64,000 bases of DNA from Achromobacter deleyi (GTDB lineage: Bacteria > Pseudomonadota > Gammaproteobacteria > Burkholderiales > Burkholderiaceae_B), in contig NZ_CADIJO010000007.1 of assembly GCF_902859705.1 (NCBI RefSeq), positions 186,001-250,000 of the forward strand, in the 5' to 3' direction. This document shows, in pieces, positions 8,214 through 17,312 of the stretch. The translations under genes were made by a program, and so were the position numbers. A model generated the notes under the pieces. It ran no database searches. It saw only the letters and a list, made by a program, of their open reading frames with translations, and was not told where the DNA came from. The first letter of the stretch is position 1, and each line of letters begins with the position of its first letter.

Positions 8214-10864
8214 TGCAGGTGCTTTTTCAGGCGGTAGAGGGCGTCCAGCGCTTCGCGCGGGGTCAGGCTGTCGGGGTCGATGCCGGCGAGTTCGTCGCGC
8301 AGGGTGTCCAGGGCCTCGATGGCGTCGGCGCGGTCGGCTTCGGCGTAGGCTTGCGCGTCGGCATCGGCCGCGGCCGAGAACAGGCCCAGCTGCGGCGTGG
8401 GCGCGCCTTGCGCTTCCAGGCGTTCAAGTTCGCGGGTGGCCTGGCGGATGACGGCGGCGGGCACGCCCGCGCGCTGCGCCACCTGGATCCCGTAGCTGCG
8501 GCTGGCGGGGCCTTCGCGCACTTCGTGCAGGAACACGATGCCGCCGGCGGACTCGGCCGCGGCCAGGTGCACGTTGGCCGAGGCGGGCTGTTCGGCCGGC
8601 AGGCGCGTCAGTTCGAAGTAGTGGGTGGCAAACAGCGTCAGGGCGCGGTTGTGCGCCAGCAGGCGGCAGGCAATCGCCCAGGCCAGCGCCAGGCCGTCGT
8701 AGGTGGACGTGCCGCGGCCGATCTCGTCCATCAGCACCAGGCTGTTGGGCGTGCTGGCCGACAGGATGGCGGCCGCTTCGGTCATTTCCATCATGAAGGT
8801 CGAGCGTCCGCCGGCCAGGTCGTCGGCGGCACCGATGCGCGTGAAGATGCGGTCGATCTTGCCGATGCGCGCGCGCGCGGCGGGCACGAAGCTGCCGATG
8901 CGCGCCAACAGCACGATCAGCGCCACCTGCCGCATGTAGGTCGATTTACCGCCCATGTTCGGGCCGGTGATCAGCAGCATGCGGCGCGCCGGATCCAGCC
9001 GGCAGCCGTTGGGTGTGAAGCGTTCGATCGCGTGTTCCACCACCGGGTGGCGGCCCGCGTCGATGTCGATGTCGGCCTGCTCGGACAGTTCGGGTGCGAT
9101 CCAGTCGTGGCGGCGCGCGTGTTCGGCCAAGGCGGCCAGCGTGTCCAGTTCGGCCAGTGCACCGGCGCAGTCGGACAGCGGCCGCACGTGTTCGGCCAGT
9201 ACGTCGAGCAATTGCTCGAACAGCCATTTTTCGCGCGCGAGCGAGCGGTCTTGCGCGGACAGCACTTTGTCTTCCCAGGTCTTGAGTTCCGGGGTGATGT
9301 AGCGTTCGGCGTTCTTGAGCGTCTGGCGGCGGCGGTAGTCTTCCGGCACCTTGGCCGTCTGGCCCTTGGTGACTTCGATATAGAAGCCGTGCACGCGGTT
9401 GAATTCCACGCGCAGATTGCTGATGCCGGTGCGTTCGCGTTCGCGCGCTTCCAGCTGCACCAGGAAGTCGCCGCCATCGGCGGCCAGGCCGCGCAGTTCA
9501 TCCAGTTCGGCATCAAAGCCCGTGGCCAGCACGCCGCCATCGCGGATGGCAACTGCGGGCTCGGCGGCGATGGCGCGCACCAGCAGGGCGGCCAGCGCCG
9601 GGTCGACTGACAGGTGTGAGATCAGCTGGCCCAGGCGCGGCGAATCGGCCATGGGCTCGACCAGGTCGCGCAGCGCCGGCAGGGCTTGCAGTGCATCGCG
9701 CAGGCTGGCCAGTTCGCGCGGGCGCACCGAGCGCAGCGCCAGCCGCGCGGCGATACGCTCGATGTCGGGAAATGCGTTCAGCGCACTGCGCAGCCCTTCC
9801 AGCAGGCCGGCCGAGCCGAAGGTCTGCTCGACGTCCATGCGGCCGGCCAAGAGGGCCGAGATGGCTTGCTGACGGGCGTGGGCTTGCTCGTTTTCACGCA
9901 GAGGATGGTGCAGCCAGCGGCGCAGCAGTCGGCTGCCCATCGGCGTGCGGCAGCCATCCAGCAGCGAGAACAGCGTGGGCGCGTCTTCGCCGGACAGGGT
10001 CTGCGTCAATTCCAGGTTGCGGCGCGTCACCGGGTCCAGCAGCACGAACTGGCCGGGCCGTTCGGCCGACAGGCTTTGCACGTGCGCCAGCGCCTGCGAT
10101 TGCGTGCGCGCCGCGTAGCGCAGCAGCGCGCCCGCCGCGCAGATGCCCGCGGGCATGTCTTCGATGTCGAAGCCGGCCAGCGTGTCGGTCTTGAAATGCG
10201 CCAGCAGATGCGCGCGCGCGCCATCGCTTTCGAAATGCCAGTCGGGTACGCGCGACCGGGCGCCTTCGAACGGGAAATCGAATTCCGCGCTGTCGGCGCA
10301 GACGATCTCGGCCGGGGCGATGCGATGCAGCTCGGATTCCAGCTGTGCGGGCGCGCATTCGGTCACGCGGAAGTCGCCGCTGGCCAGGTTCAGCCATGCC
10401 AGCCCGGCCCGCGGGGCGCGCGCGTTGCCGGACACGAACACCGCGGCCAGCGCACGATCGGCCTTGGCCGGCAGCAGCGCGTCGTCGGTCAGCGTGCCGG
10501 GCGTGACGATGCGCACGATGCGGCGCTCGACCGGACCTTTCGAGGTCGCCGGATCGCCGATCTGTTCGCAGATGGCGACCGATTCACCTGCCGCTACCAG
10601 CCGCGCCAGGTACTGCTCCATTGCGTGCACCGGCAGCCCGGCCATCGGGATGGGCGTGCCGTTGGACGAACCCCGCTTGGTCAGCGTCAGGTTGAGCAGC
10701 CGCGCGCCGCGCTCGGCGTCTTCATAGAACATTTCATAGAAGTCGCCCATGCGGTAGAACAGCAGCAACGGACCCGCCTCCGACTTGAGTCGGAGGTATT
10801 GCTGCATCATGGGGGTGTGGCCCGCGTGGGCGTCGGCGGCGGAGTGTTGTGTTGCGGAATTCAT
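8210..10864 (-). CDS. mutS: DNA mismatch repair ATPase MutS
   Basis: An 884-residue MutS that recognises mismatches and starts MutL-dependent repair. The mismatch-reading motif appears as [13 protein letters not shown] near the N-terminus. The Walker A motif is [13 protein letters not shown], the Walker B and signature region is [13 protein letters not shown], and FATHYFEL lies downstream. The C-terminal segment ends with [17 protein letters not shown], as in the family. I chose the ATG at 10864 ([10 protein letters not shown]) over an upstream in-frame start because family members begin shortly before the conserved [12 protein letters not shown]. No strong ribosome site is visible. The stop overlaps roxA. 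Confidence 0.95.
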   Translation of the reverse strand: MNSATQHSAADAHAGHTPMMQQYLRLKSEAGPLLLFYRMGDFYEMFYEDAERGARLLNLTLTKRGSSNGTPIPMAGLPVHAMEQYLARLVAAGESVAICEQIGDPATSKGPVERRIVRIVTPGTLTDDALLPAKADRALAAVFVSGNARAPRAGLAWLNLASGDFRVTECAPAQLESELHRIAPAEIVCADSAEFDFPFEGARSRVPDWHFESDGARAHLLAHFKTDTLAGFDIEDMPAGICAAGALLRYAARTQSQALAHVQSLSAERPGQFVLLDPVTRRNLELTQTLSGEDAPTLFSLLDGCRTPMGSRLLRRWLHHPLRENEQAHARQQAISALLAGRMDVEQTFGSAGLLEGLRSALNAFPDIERIAARLALRSVRPRELASLRDALQALPALRDLVEPMADSPRLGQLISHLSVDPALAALLVRAIAAEPAVAIRDGGVLATGFDAELDELRGLAADGGDFLVQLEARERERTGISNLRVEFNRVHGFYIEVTKGQTAKVPEDYRRRQTLKNAERYITPELKTWEDKVLSAQDRSLAREKWLFEQLLDVLAEHVRPLSDCAGALAELDTLAALAEHARRHDWIAPELSEQADIDIDAGRHPVVEHAIERFTPNGCRLDPARRMLLITGPNMGGKSTYMRQVALIVLLARIGSFVPAARARIGKIDRIFTRIGAADDLAGGRSTFMMEMTEAAAILSASTPNSLVLMDEIGRGTSTYDGLALAWAIACRLLAHNRALTLFATHYFELTRLPAEQPASANVHLAAAESAGGIVFLHEVREGPASRSYGIQVAQRAGVPAAVIRQATRELERLEAQGAPTPQLGLFSAAADADAQAYAEADRADAIEALDTLRDELAGIDPDSLTPREALDALYRLKKHLQ

Positions 10865-10997
10865 GCCCGTGATTGTATCGGGCCGGGGCGGGGGATGTGG
10901 AGGGCGGTTCACGGCCCGTGAGACGGGGTGAACGAAAAGTGGCGGTCAGCGGGAAGGGCGGGGTTGTGGGGGGCAACAGCGAGCCAGTGACCCTGCT

Positions 10998-11450
10998 TTA
11001 CGGAGAAGACGGTGGCGTGACGGGGGCGAGAGGGGCTGGCATCGCCTGCGGCTGAGAGGGCGGAAACGAATAGACCCACGGAGAAGCCGCCGGCGGCATG
11101 CGTTGCAGACCGAAGTAAATGGCGCCGATCACCGCGATGATGCTCACGATCCACTTGTAGATGTCGGTGTGGGCCCTCTCGACGGATGCGCGGATGCTTC
11201 CGATATCCAGCTTCGCGTCAATGCTCGCGAGCGTGGTCTTGACGGCAATGACGTCGCCTTTGAGGGTGTCGACGTCCTTCTCGATCCGACCCAGCCGGCC
11301 GTCGATGACATCTACGCGTTTTTCAAGGTGTGCCAGGCGATTCATTCGTGCATTATCGCCGCCGTGCCCCCCAGAGCCAAACGAGGATCCGCGACCACCC
11401 TGGATGGATGTGCGTGACGAATCCTCTGATGTCAGTTCATTCTGCTTCAC
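10998..11450 (-). CDS. Predicted coiled-coil membrane protein
   Basis: A 150-residue protein of unknown function. A Ser/Gly-rich N-terminus is followed by a heptad-rich coiled coil (MNRLAHLEKRVDVIDGRLGRIEKDVDTLKGDV, about residues 36-67). Then come an amphipathic segment, one transmembrane helix (WIVSIIAVIGAIYFGLQ, about residues 99-115) and a proline-rich tail. The layout resembles small phage-type XhlA-like or MCP-less coiled-coil membrane proteins. The GTG at 11450 is a possible start; an ATG at 11345 would begin directly at the coiled coil. It is a single gene facing the mutS promoter region, and I cannot assign a role. Confidence 0.6.
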   Translation of the reverse strand: MKQNELTSEDSSRTSIQGGRGSSFGSGGHGGDNARMNRLAHLEKRVDVIDGRLGRIEKDVDTLKGDVIAVKTTLASIDAKLDIGSIRASVERAHTDIYKWIVSIIAVIGAIYFGLQRMPPAASPWVYSFPPSQPQAMPAPLAPVTPPSSP

Positions 11451-11637
11451 TGCCGTTCCGTTTTCTGATTCAACCCAGGCAGATTAATCAAAACCGATCG
11501 CGCAGACTGCAAAGACGCTCGCTTGTAGGACGAGCTCGCGTCCGGGGTCACCGCAGCAGGATTGCACACGTCGAAACAGGGCAGGGATGGCACTGCAAGC
11601 CATTGAGGTTCCAGCAACCCGCTCAGTCGTAAACGGC

Positions 11638-11647
11638 GGGGGGGGGG
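11638..11647. repeat. Homopolymeric G10 tract
   Basis: Ten consecutive G residues lie in the non-coding stretch 11451-11712. Tracts of this length are prone to slipped-strand length change and in Bordetella-type genomes can control transcription. No start codon or promoter is clearly placed by it here. I see nothing else recognisable in 11451-11712. Confidence 0.6.
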
Positions 11648-11712
11648 CTGGATGAGGTTGGCCCGGCTGTGGATGCCAGGCGCGTGCTACGACATGTCCG
11701 CCGGGGGCGGAT

Positions 11713-11796
11713 TCAACAGCCGATCTTGGCTTCCTGGCCGTAGCCGAACGGCCAGCGGCGGCGGGTGGGTTCGGGCTTGGTGGTTTCTTCTTGCAT
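11713..11796 (-). CDS. Candidate 27-residue small protein
   Basis: A short frame beginning at the ATG at 11796 encodes 27 residues, charged at the N-terminus and ending RRRWPFGYGQEAKIGC. A canonical ribosome site AAGGAG is placed six bases before the ATG, much better than for most genes in this window. That is the main reason to call it real. An in-frame extension upstream exists but has no such site. There is no membrane segment or signal peptide. It lies 111 bases downstream of the LexA-box gene on the same strand and could share its transcript. Function unknown. Confidence 0.5.
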   Translation of the reverse strand: MQEETTKPEPTRRRWPFGYGQEAKIGC

Positions 11797-11907
11797 GGTC
11801 TTCTCCTTGTCTTGCATTCCCGAGGATTCTATTTCCCCGGATGTAACAGCATTGCAAGTGATCGTTAGCACTCTATCGGTCGAGGCGTCGGATGTGGCCA
11901 CGGTGGC

Positions 11908-12171
11908 TCAATCGGCCGCGAACAGGGTGACCTGGCGTTCCAGCGCGTAGGTGGCGCGGTAGCTGGCGGGCGTGGCGCCGCGGTCGATCAGGAGCAGGCC
12001 TTCGCGTTCGGCGGCGGCCAGGACGTCGCGCAGCTTGGGGCCGCTTTCCAGGCCGGTGGCCTCTTGCAGGCGGCCCAGCGGCAGGTAGTCGCCGTTTTTC
12101 ACGCCGGCCAGGCGCGGGAAGGCGCTGAGCCAGATGCTGCGTGGGGGCGGGGTGTTGATCAGACTGGTCAT
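11908..12171 (-). CDS. SOS-regulated small protein of unknown function
   Basis: An 87-residue soluble protein. The segment YLPLGRLQEATGLESGPKLRDVLAAAEREGLLLIDRG looks like a small helical, possibly winged-helix fold, followed by strand-rich ATPASYRATYALERQVTLF. I do not recognise the family. I set the start at the ATG at 12171 because GGGAGG stands seven bases before it. A perfect LexA box lies 26 bases upstream of this ATG and overlaps a good -10 element (TATACT, minus strand, 12218-12213). So the gene should be repressed by LexA and induced by DNA damage. Regulation is inferred from the site only. Confidence 0.65.
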   Translation of the reverse strand: MTSLINTPPPRSIWLSAFPRLAGVKNGDYLPLGRLQEATGLESGPKLRDVLAAAEREGLLLIDRGATPASYRATYALERQVTLFAAD

Positions 12172-12196
12172 GGTCGGGCCTCCCGTGCGGTCTAGA

Positions 12197-12216
12197 TACT
12201 GTATGAATAAACAGTA
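12197..12216. promoter_or_regulatory. LexA (SOS) box
   Basis: The sequence TACTGTATGAATAAACAGTA fits the LexA consensus CTGT-N8-ACAG exactly and is extended by TA on both sides. It overlaps the probable -10 hexamer of the minus-strand gene that starts at 12171, the expected place for repression. The box lies in a non-coding gap of about 180 bases. Confidence 0.85.
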
Positions 12217-12351
12217 TATCCGATCAGTCCTATTTTGCTGGGCGGTGATGTCGCATCGGTCTGATATTGCTGCCTTGGGGGGCGACCGCCATTCGCCTCG
12301 TCCCGGTATGGTGGCCGCAGACAGCGGTGGGCGCGCCGACGACAACTGCCG

Positions 12352-13254
12352 TCAGACCGATGCCGCGCCCGTATGTGCGAGCAGGCAGGCGACCAGCGCG
12401 TCGAACACCACTTTGCAGCGCGGGCTGGCGCGCAGGTCTTCGTGCATGGTGATCCACGTTTCCAGGGGAAAAGCAGCCTGGCGCGGCAGGACGCGCACCA
12501 GGGCTTTGTCGCGCCGGGCCAGGGCGGCCTGGCAGACGCCGATGCCGGCGCCGGCGCGGATCAGCGCCAGTTGCGCCAGGTCGCTGTCGGCGCGCAGGGC
12601 GAAGGTGTCGCGGTGCCAGGGGATGGGGAAGCGTTTGCCGGCCTCGCGCAGAAAGGGCGTCAGCGCGTCGTAGCCGATCAGGGAATGGCCGCTCAGGTCG
12701 GCAGGCTGGGTGGGGGTGCCATGGCGGCGCAGGTAGTCTTTGTGGGCGAACAGGCCGATGTCGACGGCGCCGACCGAGCGGGCGATCAGCTGTTCCTGCT
12801 TGGGCGGGGCCATGCGTACGGCGATGTCGGCTTCGCGCAGCAGCAGGTTCTGCACGCGGTTGGTGGGCGCCAGTTCAAGGGTCAGGCCGGGATGATCGCG
12901 CCGCAGTTGCGCCAGGACCGGCGGCAGCACTTCGATGCCGATGACTTCGCTGGCCGAGATGCGGACGGTGCCGGTGATGCCTGGGCCGTGGCCGGACGCG
13001 GCGCGTTCCAGCGCGGCGGCGTTGCTTTGCATGGCTTCGGCGTAGCCGCGCAGCGACAGGGCGGCGTCGGTGGCGAGCAGGCCGGTTTGCGACCGGGTGA
13101 ACAGCACCTGGCCCAGGGCGCTTTCCAGGGCGGCGATGTGGCGGCCCACCGTGGGCTGGGTGATGCCCAGGGCGCGTGCGGCGCCGGACAGCGAGCCTTC
13201 GGCCAGGACGGCCAGAAAGCTGCGGTAGAGTTCCCAGCCGATATTGTTGGTCAT
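12352..13254 (-). CDS. LysR-family regulator, divergent from epimerase-like gene
   Basis: A 300-residue LysR regulator. The helix-turn-helix spans about residues 8-66 (SLSGAARALGITQPTVGRHIAALES). The co-inducer domain from residue 95 begins TGTVRISASEVIGIEVLPPVL and contains ADIAVRMAPP. It is divergent from the NAD-dependent epimerase-like gene starting at 13348 and probably controls it. The intergenic region overlaps an AT-rich stretch around 13256-13300. The inducer is unknown. The subgroup resembles regulators that act on a single adjacent oxidoreductase. Confidence 0.85.
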   Translation of the reverse strand: MTNNIGWELYRSFLAVLAEGSLSGAARALGITQPTVGRHIAALESALGQVLFTRSQTGLLATDAALSLRGYAEAMQSNAAALERAASGHGPGITGTVRISASEVIGIEVLPPVLAQLRRDHPGLTLELAPTNRVQNLLLREADIAVRMAPPKQEQLIARSVGAVDIGLFAHKDYLRRHGTPTQPADLSGHSLIGYDALTPFLREAGKRFPIPWHRDTFALRADSDLAQLALIRAGAGIGVCQAALARRDKALVRVLPRQAAFPLETWITMHEDLRASPRCKVVFDALVACLLAHTGAASV

Positions 13255-13347
13255 GCATAAATGTATAGCCGCACGGTCAGGTTCAGCAATTTATTTATTG
13301 GTGGCGCGGCACCAGAATGTGTGCCATGGGACGACAGGAGCAAGACC

Positions 13348-14367
13348 ATGGGCATGGCAACGATGATTCAGGTGCAGCCTCCGGGCACGGCGCTGGTGTT
13401 GGGCGCCACGGGCGGGGTGGGCGGTGAAACGGCGCGCCAGCTGCGCGATGCCGGTTGGGGCGTGCGCGCCCTGGCGCGAGGACTGGCGACGGAAACGGCG
13501 CAGCAGGACGGCATGACCTGGCTGCGCGGCGACGCGATGAACCGGCAGGACGTGGCGCGGGCGGCGATGGGGTGCGACGTGATCGTGCATGCCGTGAATC
13601 CGCCGGGCTACCGCCGCTGGGGCGAGCTGGTGCTGCCGATGATCGACAACACGATTGCGGTGGCGCAGGCGCAGGGCGCCACCATCGTGCTGCCGGGCAC
13701 GATCTACAACTACGGGCCGGACGCATATCCGGTGCTGACGGAAAGCTCGCCGCAGCATCCGCAGACCCGCAAGGGGGCGATCCGGGTGGAGCTGGAACAT
13801 CGGCTGCAAGTGGCCAGCGGCCGCGGCGTGCGCGTGATCGTGTTGCGGGCGGGCGATTTCTTCGGGCCGCGCGCCGGCAACAACTGGTTCTCGCAAGGGT
13901 TGGTGAAACCGGGGCGGCCGGTGGCCGTGGTGCAGGCGCCGGGGGCGCGTGGGGTGGGGCACCAATGGAGCTATCTGCCGGACGTGGCGCGCACGCTGGT
14001 GCAGGTGTTGGCACGGCGCGACGCCTTGGCGCCGTTCGCGGCATTTCATATGGCGGGGCATTGGGATGCGGATGGCACGCAGATGGCGGCCGCGATCCTG
14101 CGGGTGGCTGAGCGCCATGGCGCGCAGCCGCGAGTGCGCGCGTTTCCGTGGTGGCTGCTGCGGCTGGCGTCGCCGTTCGTGCCGACGCTGCGCGAGCTGA
14201 TGGAAATGCGGTACCTGTGGCGCCAGCCGCTGCGCATGGACAATGCGCGGCTGGTCGAGCTGTTGGGCGCGGAACCGCTGACGCCGCTGGATGAGGCCGT
14301 CGAGGTGACCTTGCGCGGATTGGGCTGCCTGCCCGAGTCGCCTGTCCGGGCCAAGGCGTTGGCTTGA
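13348..14367 (+). CDS. NAD-dependent epimerase/dehydratase family protein
   Basis: A 339-residue extended short-chain dehydrogenase. The dinucleotide-binding motif is GATGGVGGETARQL near residue 20. The region TIYNYGPD around residue 127 replaces the usual YxxxK, since no lysine follows at the expected spacing, so catalytic competence is uncertain. VLRAGDFFGPRAGNNWF matches the conserved region after the active site in NAD(P)-binding epimerase-like proteins. I set the start at 13348, preceded by AGGAG at 13336-13340. Divergent from a LysR gene. Substrate unknown; it may be a reductase or a chaperone-like member. Confidence 0.75.
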   Translation: MGMATMIQVQPPGTALVLGATGGVGGETARQLRDAGWGVRALARGLATETAQQDGMTWLRGDAMNRQDVARAAMGCDVIVHAVNPPGYRRWGELVLPMIDNTIAVAQAQGATIVLPGTIYNYGPDAYPVLTESSPQHPQTRKGAIRVELEHRLQVASGRGVRVIVLRAGDFFGPRAGNNWFSQGLVKPGRPVAVVQAPGARGVGHQWSYLPDVARTLVQVLARRDALAPFAAFHMAGHWDADGTQMAAAILRVAERHGAQPRVRAFPWWLLRLASPFVPTLRELMEMRYLWRQPLRMDNARLVELLGAEPLTPLDEAVEVTLRGLGCLPESPVRAKALA

Positions 14368-14370
14368 CCG

Positions 14371-14394
14371 GGCAAGCCAGTCGGCTGGCTTGCC
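14371..14394. other. Perfect hairpin between two plus-strand genes
   Basis: GGCAAGCCAG and its exact reverse complement flank TCGG. No T run follows, so it is not a standard intrinsic terminator. It starts four bases after the epimerase-like stop codon. Confidence 0.5.
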
Positions 14395-14457
14395 CCCGCC
14401 AGACCCGGACATGCACAATGGCGCCACGCGGCCGTTGCAGCGCCGCGGGAGCCCCCG

Positions 14458-15354
14458 ATGTCCGATCTGCCTTTTGCCGCGCCGCTGGATGCCAGCGAGC
14501 GGGTGACGATTGCCTTTGGCCCCCATCGCGCCGAGTTCGCACCGGGTGGCGGCGGGCGCCTGACGCGCCTGTCGACCGACGCGCACGACTGGATCGTGCC
14601 GTTGGCCGAATCCGAATGGTCGCCCGCGAAGTGGCCGCGCGCGGGGTCCTATCCGCTGGCGCCGTATTCCAACCGGGTGCGCGATGGCGTGTTCACCTTC
14701 AACGGTGCACGGCATCCCTTGCAGTCGTTGCCGGGACGGCCGCAAGCCATTCACGGCAGCGCCTTGTACCAGGCTTGGCAGGTACGTCACCTGGCCGACG
14801 ATGCAGTGGATCTGGTGCTGGACCAGCCTGCCGGCGTGCTGGGCTGGCCGTGGGCATTTGAATGCGTGCAGCGTTACCGGCTGGATTCGCGCGGTTTGTC
14901 GCTGACGCTGCTGATGATCAACAAAGGCGATTCGCCCATGCCGTTCGGCTGCGGCATTCATCCGTATTTCACGGCCGAGCGGGTGGCGTTGCATGCGCGC
15001 CGCCACTGGCCGGCGGATGCCGATGGCCTGCCCACGGGCAGCCAGACCACCCATGTGCGCGAGCTGGGCTGGTCGGCCGCGGGCTGCGATACCTATCTGT
15101 CGCAATGGGGCGGACGCGCCACGCTGCATTGGTCGGATGGACACGAACTGGCGCTGCACGCCGATCCGGCCTTCGCGCATCTGGTGGTGTACACCGCGCC
15201 GGGCTCGTCGTTCCTGTGCGTTGAACCCGTGACCAACGTGGCCGACGCCTTCAATCTGGCGGCGGCGGGCGATACCCGCACAGGCCTGCAAGTGCTGGAG
15301 CCCGGCGCGCGTTTCAGCGCCACGCTGCTGCTGGCGCTGCAACCGCCCCGTTGA
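14458..15354 (+). CDS. Aldose 1-epimerase family protein
   Basis: A 298-residue galactose-mutarotase-type beta-sandwich protein. It should interconvert alpha and beta anomers of a free sugar or act on a sugar phosphate. Recognisable parts are YPLAPYSNRVRDG (about residues 65-77), PQAIHGSAL with the first catalytic-type histidine near residue 100, FGCGIHPYF with the second near residue 165, and the C-terminal CVEPVTNVADAFN with the family's glutamate near residue 258. No sugar-metabolism gene is adjacent, so the substrate cannot be inferred. Confidence 0.82.
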   Translation: MSDLPFAAPLDASERVTIAFGPHRAEFAPGGGGRLTRLSTDAHDWIVPLAESEWSPAKWPRAGSYPLAPYSNRVRDGVFTFNGARHPLQSLPGRPQAIHGSALYQAWQVRHLADDAVDLVLDQPAGVLGWPWAFECVQRYRLDSRGLSLTLLMINKGDSPMPFGCGIHPYFTAERVALHARRHWPADADGLPTGSQTTHVRELGWSAAGCDTYLSQWGGRATLHWSDGHELALHADPAFAHLVVYTAPGSSFLCVEPVTNVADAFNLAAAGDTRTGLQVLEPGARFSATLLLALQPPR

Positions 15355-15437
15355 ATCTGCCGGCCGGTATGAATGTCCGCTGGCAAGCGCCCGCTGCTAC
15401 GGCGATAATCCGGCAAAACCAGTCCAGGAGTCGTTAC

Positions 15438-15794
15438 GTGAAAAAGCTCAGCACCGAACAATTGCAGGCCGCGGCCGAGACGCTGCGCCGGGTCCAGGCC
15501 AAGCTGGCCCGCTCGGGCAACCTGCCGCTTGAGCCGACGATCTACGCCAGCGCCAAGGGTTTTCGGCGCAACGTGCCGGAATACGTGTGGTCGTGGCTGT
15601 CCGGCCTGCTGGCGCCGCACAAGAGCCTGTCCGCGTGGATGGATGTGCATCAGCCGGGCTGGCGCGAAGGCAAGACGCCATCTGCGGTGGTGTATGCGCG
15701 CACCGAGAATGGCTGGTTCGATTGGCTGATCGCCGAGTTGGATGCCGAGATCAGCGATCCGCACGCTCGTGCCAAGCGCGAAGGCCAGGCCTGA
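15438..15794 (+). CDS. Conserved-looking small soluble protein, function unknown
   Basis: A 118-residue protein rich in charged and aromatic residues, without signal peptide or membrane segment. It begins with a helix MKKLSTEQLQAAAETLRRVQAKL and contains PEYVWSWLSGLLAPHKSLSAWMDVHQPGW. The start is the GTG at 15438, chosen because AGGAG at 15426-15430 is seven bases upstream. Longer in-frame extensions lack such a site. I do not recognise the family. It is convergent with a small membrane-protein gene. Confidence 0.65.
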   Translation: MKKLSTEQLQAAAETLRRVQAKLARSGNLPLEPTIYASAKGFRRNVPEYVWSWLSGLLAPHKSLSAWMDVHQPGWREGKTPSAVVYARTENGWFDWLIAELDAEISDPHARAKREGQA

Positions 15795-15825
15795 CCTTTT
15801 TAAGGGGGGCGCGTACTGCCCGCGC

Positions 15826-16083
15826 CTAGGTCCGGGACCGCAGGCTGCGGGCGCGCAGCCGCTGCAGCAGCAGGAACAGCCCTTCCAGCACGGCGGCCAC
15901 CAGCAGGGCGGCCAGCACCGACCCCAGCACCAGCGAATCCCACATGCGCGGCGGGCCGACCCGGAACTGGATGGTGTCGAACACCAGCCCGGCGGTGACC
16001 CCGGCGACGACGGCCGCTTTCCACCCTTGCAGGGGGACCAGCCGCAGCATCAGCAGGGCGAACGCCACCATGCCCCAGAGCAT
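15826..16083 (-). CDS. Small membrane protein, three predicted helices
   Basis: An 85-residue hydrophobic protein. Helices are expected at about residues 2-18, 22-38 and 48-72, ending in a basic tail RLRARSLRSRT that should lie in the cytoplasm. The ATG at 16083 begins directly at the first helix with only a weak GGAA site upstream. The gap 16084-16264 up to the oxidoreductase contains a GC-rich inverted repeat but no clear terminator. Function unknown. Confidence 0.5.
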   Translation of the reverse strand: MLWGMVAFALLMLRLVPLQGWKAAVVAGVTAGLVFDTIQFRVGPPRMWDSLVLGSVLAALLVAAVLEGLFLLLQRLRARSLRSRT

Positions 16084-16264
16084 GGGTTCCGCGGCTTGGC
16101 CGAACAGGTGACAAATCAGAGCAGACTCCCGAAAACGCGGCGACAGGCCGAAAAGCCCGTCGCGCGCAGTCGAGTTTGTACCTCTTTCTTTACGGCAATG
16201 CGAGACACCCGTCCTATTTTTTTCAGGGGCCGCCCGCGTCGTTTTCGAAACGGGCGGGCGGGTG

Positions 16265-17278
16265 TCAGAAGCCTTCCAGCACCACCTTGCCCTGGGCCTT
16301 GCCACTTTCGATGAAGGCGTGTGCGCGGCGCAGGTTTTCGGCGTTGATCTTGCCGTAGTGCTCGCCCAGCGTGGTGCGCAGGGTGCCGTTGTCGATCAGC
16401 CGTGCGGCCTGGTTCAGCAGTTCGTGCTGGGCGATCAGGTCGGGCGTGCCGTGCAGCGGTCGCGCGAACATGAATTCCCAGTGCAGCGAGGCCGACTTGC
16501 CCTTGAGCAGGCGCACGTCGATGGCCGCGGGGTCGTCGATGAGGGCGATCTTGCCTTGCGGGGCGACGGCCTCGGCCATCTGCGCGAAGTGCTTGTCGGT
16601 CTGATTCAGGCCGGCAATGAAGCTCACTTGCGGATAGCCGATGCGCTTGAGTTCTTCGGTCAGCGGCTTGCTGTGATCGATGACATGGTGGGCGCCCAAC
16701 TCGCGCACCCACGCCTGGGTTTCGGGCCGCGACGCGGTGCCGATGACGGTCAGGCCGGTCAGTTGGCGTGCCAGCTGGACCAGGATGGAACCTACGCCGC
16801 CCGCCGCGCCGATGACCAGCAAGGTGCCCTGGCTGGGGGCGGCGTTGTCCAGCACGCGCAGGCGGTCGAACAGCAATTCCCAGGCGGTGATGGTGGTCAG
16901 GGGCAGGGCGGCGGCCTGGGCGAAGTCCAGGCTTTGCGGCATGCGGCCGACGATGCGCTCGTCCACCACGTGCAGTTCGCTGTTGGCGCCGGGGCGCGTC
17001 AGGGCGCCGGCATACCAGACGCGGTCGCCGGGCTTGAACAGGCTGGCCTTGGCGCCGACGGCGCGCACGATGCCGGCGGCGTCCCAGCCGATGATTTCGG
17101 GCTGGCCGTCCTTGGGCTTGCGGTTGGCGCGGATCTTCACGTCCACCGGGTTGACGGATATGGCCTTGACCTCGACCAGCAGGTCGTGGTCGCCGGGCAC
17201 GGGATCGGCGGCGGTGATGTCCTGCAGCGATTGGGGATCGGTGGCGGGCAGGTTCTGGAAGTAGGCGATGGCTTTCAT
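16265..17278 (-). CDS. Zinc-type alcohol dehydrogenase-like / quinone oxidoreductase
   Basis: A 337-residue medium-chain dehydrogenase/reductase. The N-terminal catalytic fold has SVNPVDVKIRANR and the central NAD(P)-binding motif is VIGAAGGVGSILVQLARQ around residues 152-169. The zinc-binding cysteines of true alcohol dehydrogenases are absent, so this is a quinone-reductase or enoyl-reductase-like member acting with NADPH. It lies 34 bases after the short-chain dehydrogenase gene and is probably co-transcribed with it. I took the ATG at 17278 (MKAIAYFQN), the usual N-terminus of the subfamily. Confidence 0.82.
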   Translation of the reverse strand: MKAIAYFQNLPATDPQSLQDITAADPVPGDHDLLVEVKAISVNPVDVKIRANRKPKDGQPEIIGWDAAGIVRAVGAKASLFKPGDRVWYAGALTRPGANSELHVVDERIVGRMPQSLDFAQAAALPLTTITAWELLFDRLRVLDNAAPSQGTLLVIGAAGGVGSILVQLARQLTGLTVIGTASRPETQAWVRELGAHHVIDHSKPLTEELKRIGYPQVSFIAGLNQTDKHFAQMAEAVAPQGKIALIDDPAAIDVRLLKGKSASLHWEFMFARPLHGTPDLIAQHELLNQAARLIDNGTLRTTLGEHYGKINAENLRRAHAFIESGKAQGKVVLEGF

Positions 17279-17312
17279 GGGGGCTCGATGAGTCGGGGTT
17301 CGAAGAGGGGGA

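Noticed and set aside
11652-11846. Plus-strand frame opposite the 27-residue gene
   Set aside because: No ribosome site; the opposite strand has an ideal one.
13291-15342. Minus-strand open frame of about 680 codons
   Set aside because: Lies opposite the epimerase-like and aldose epimerase genes, which have clear family motifs.
16084-16264. GC-rich inverted repeat downstream of the quinone-reductase-like gene as a terminator
   Set aside because: The stem is present but there is no T tract on the relevant strand.
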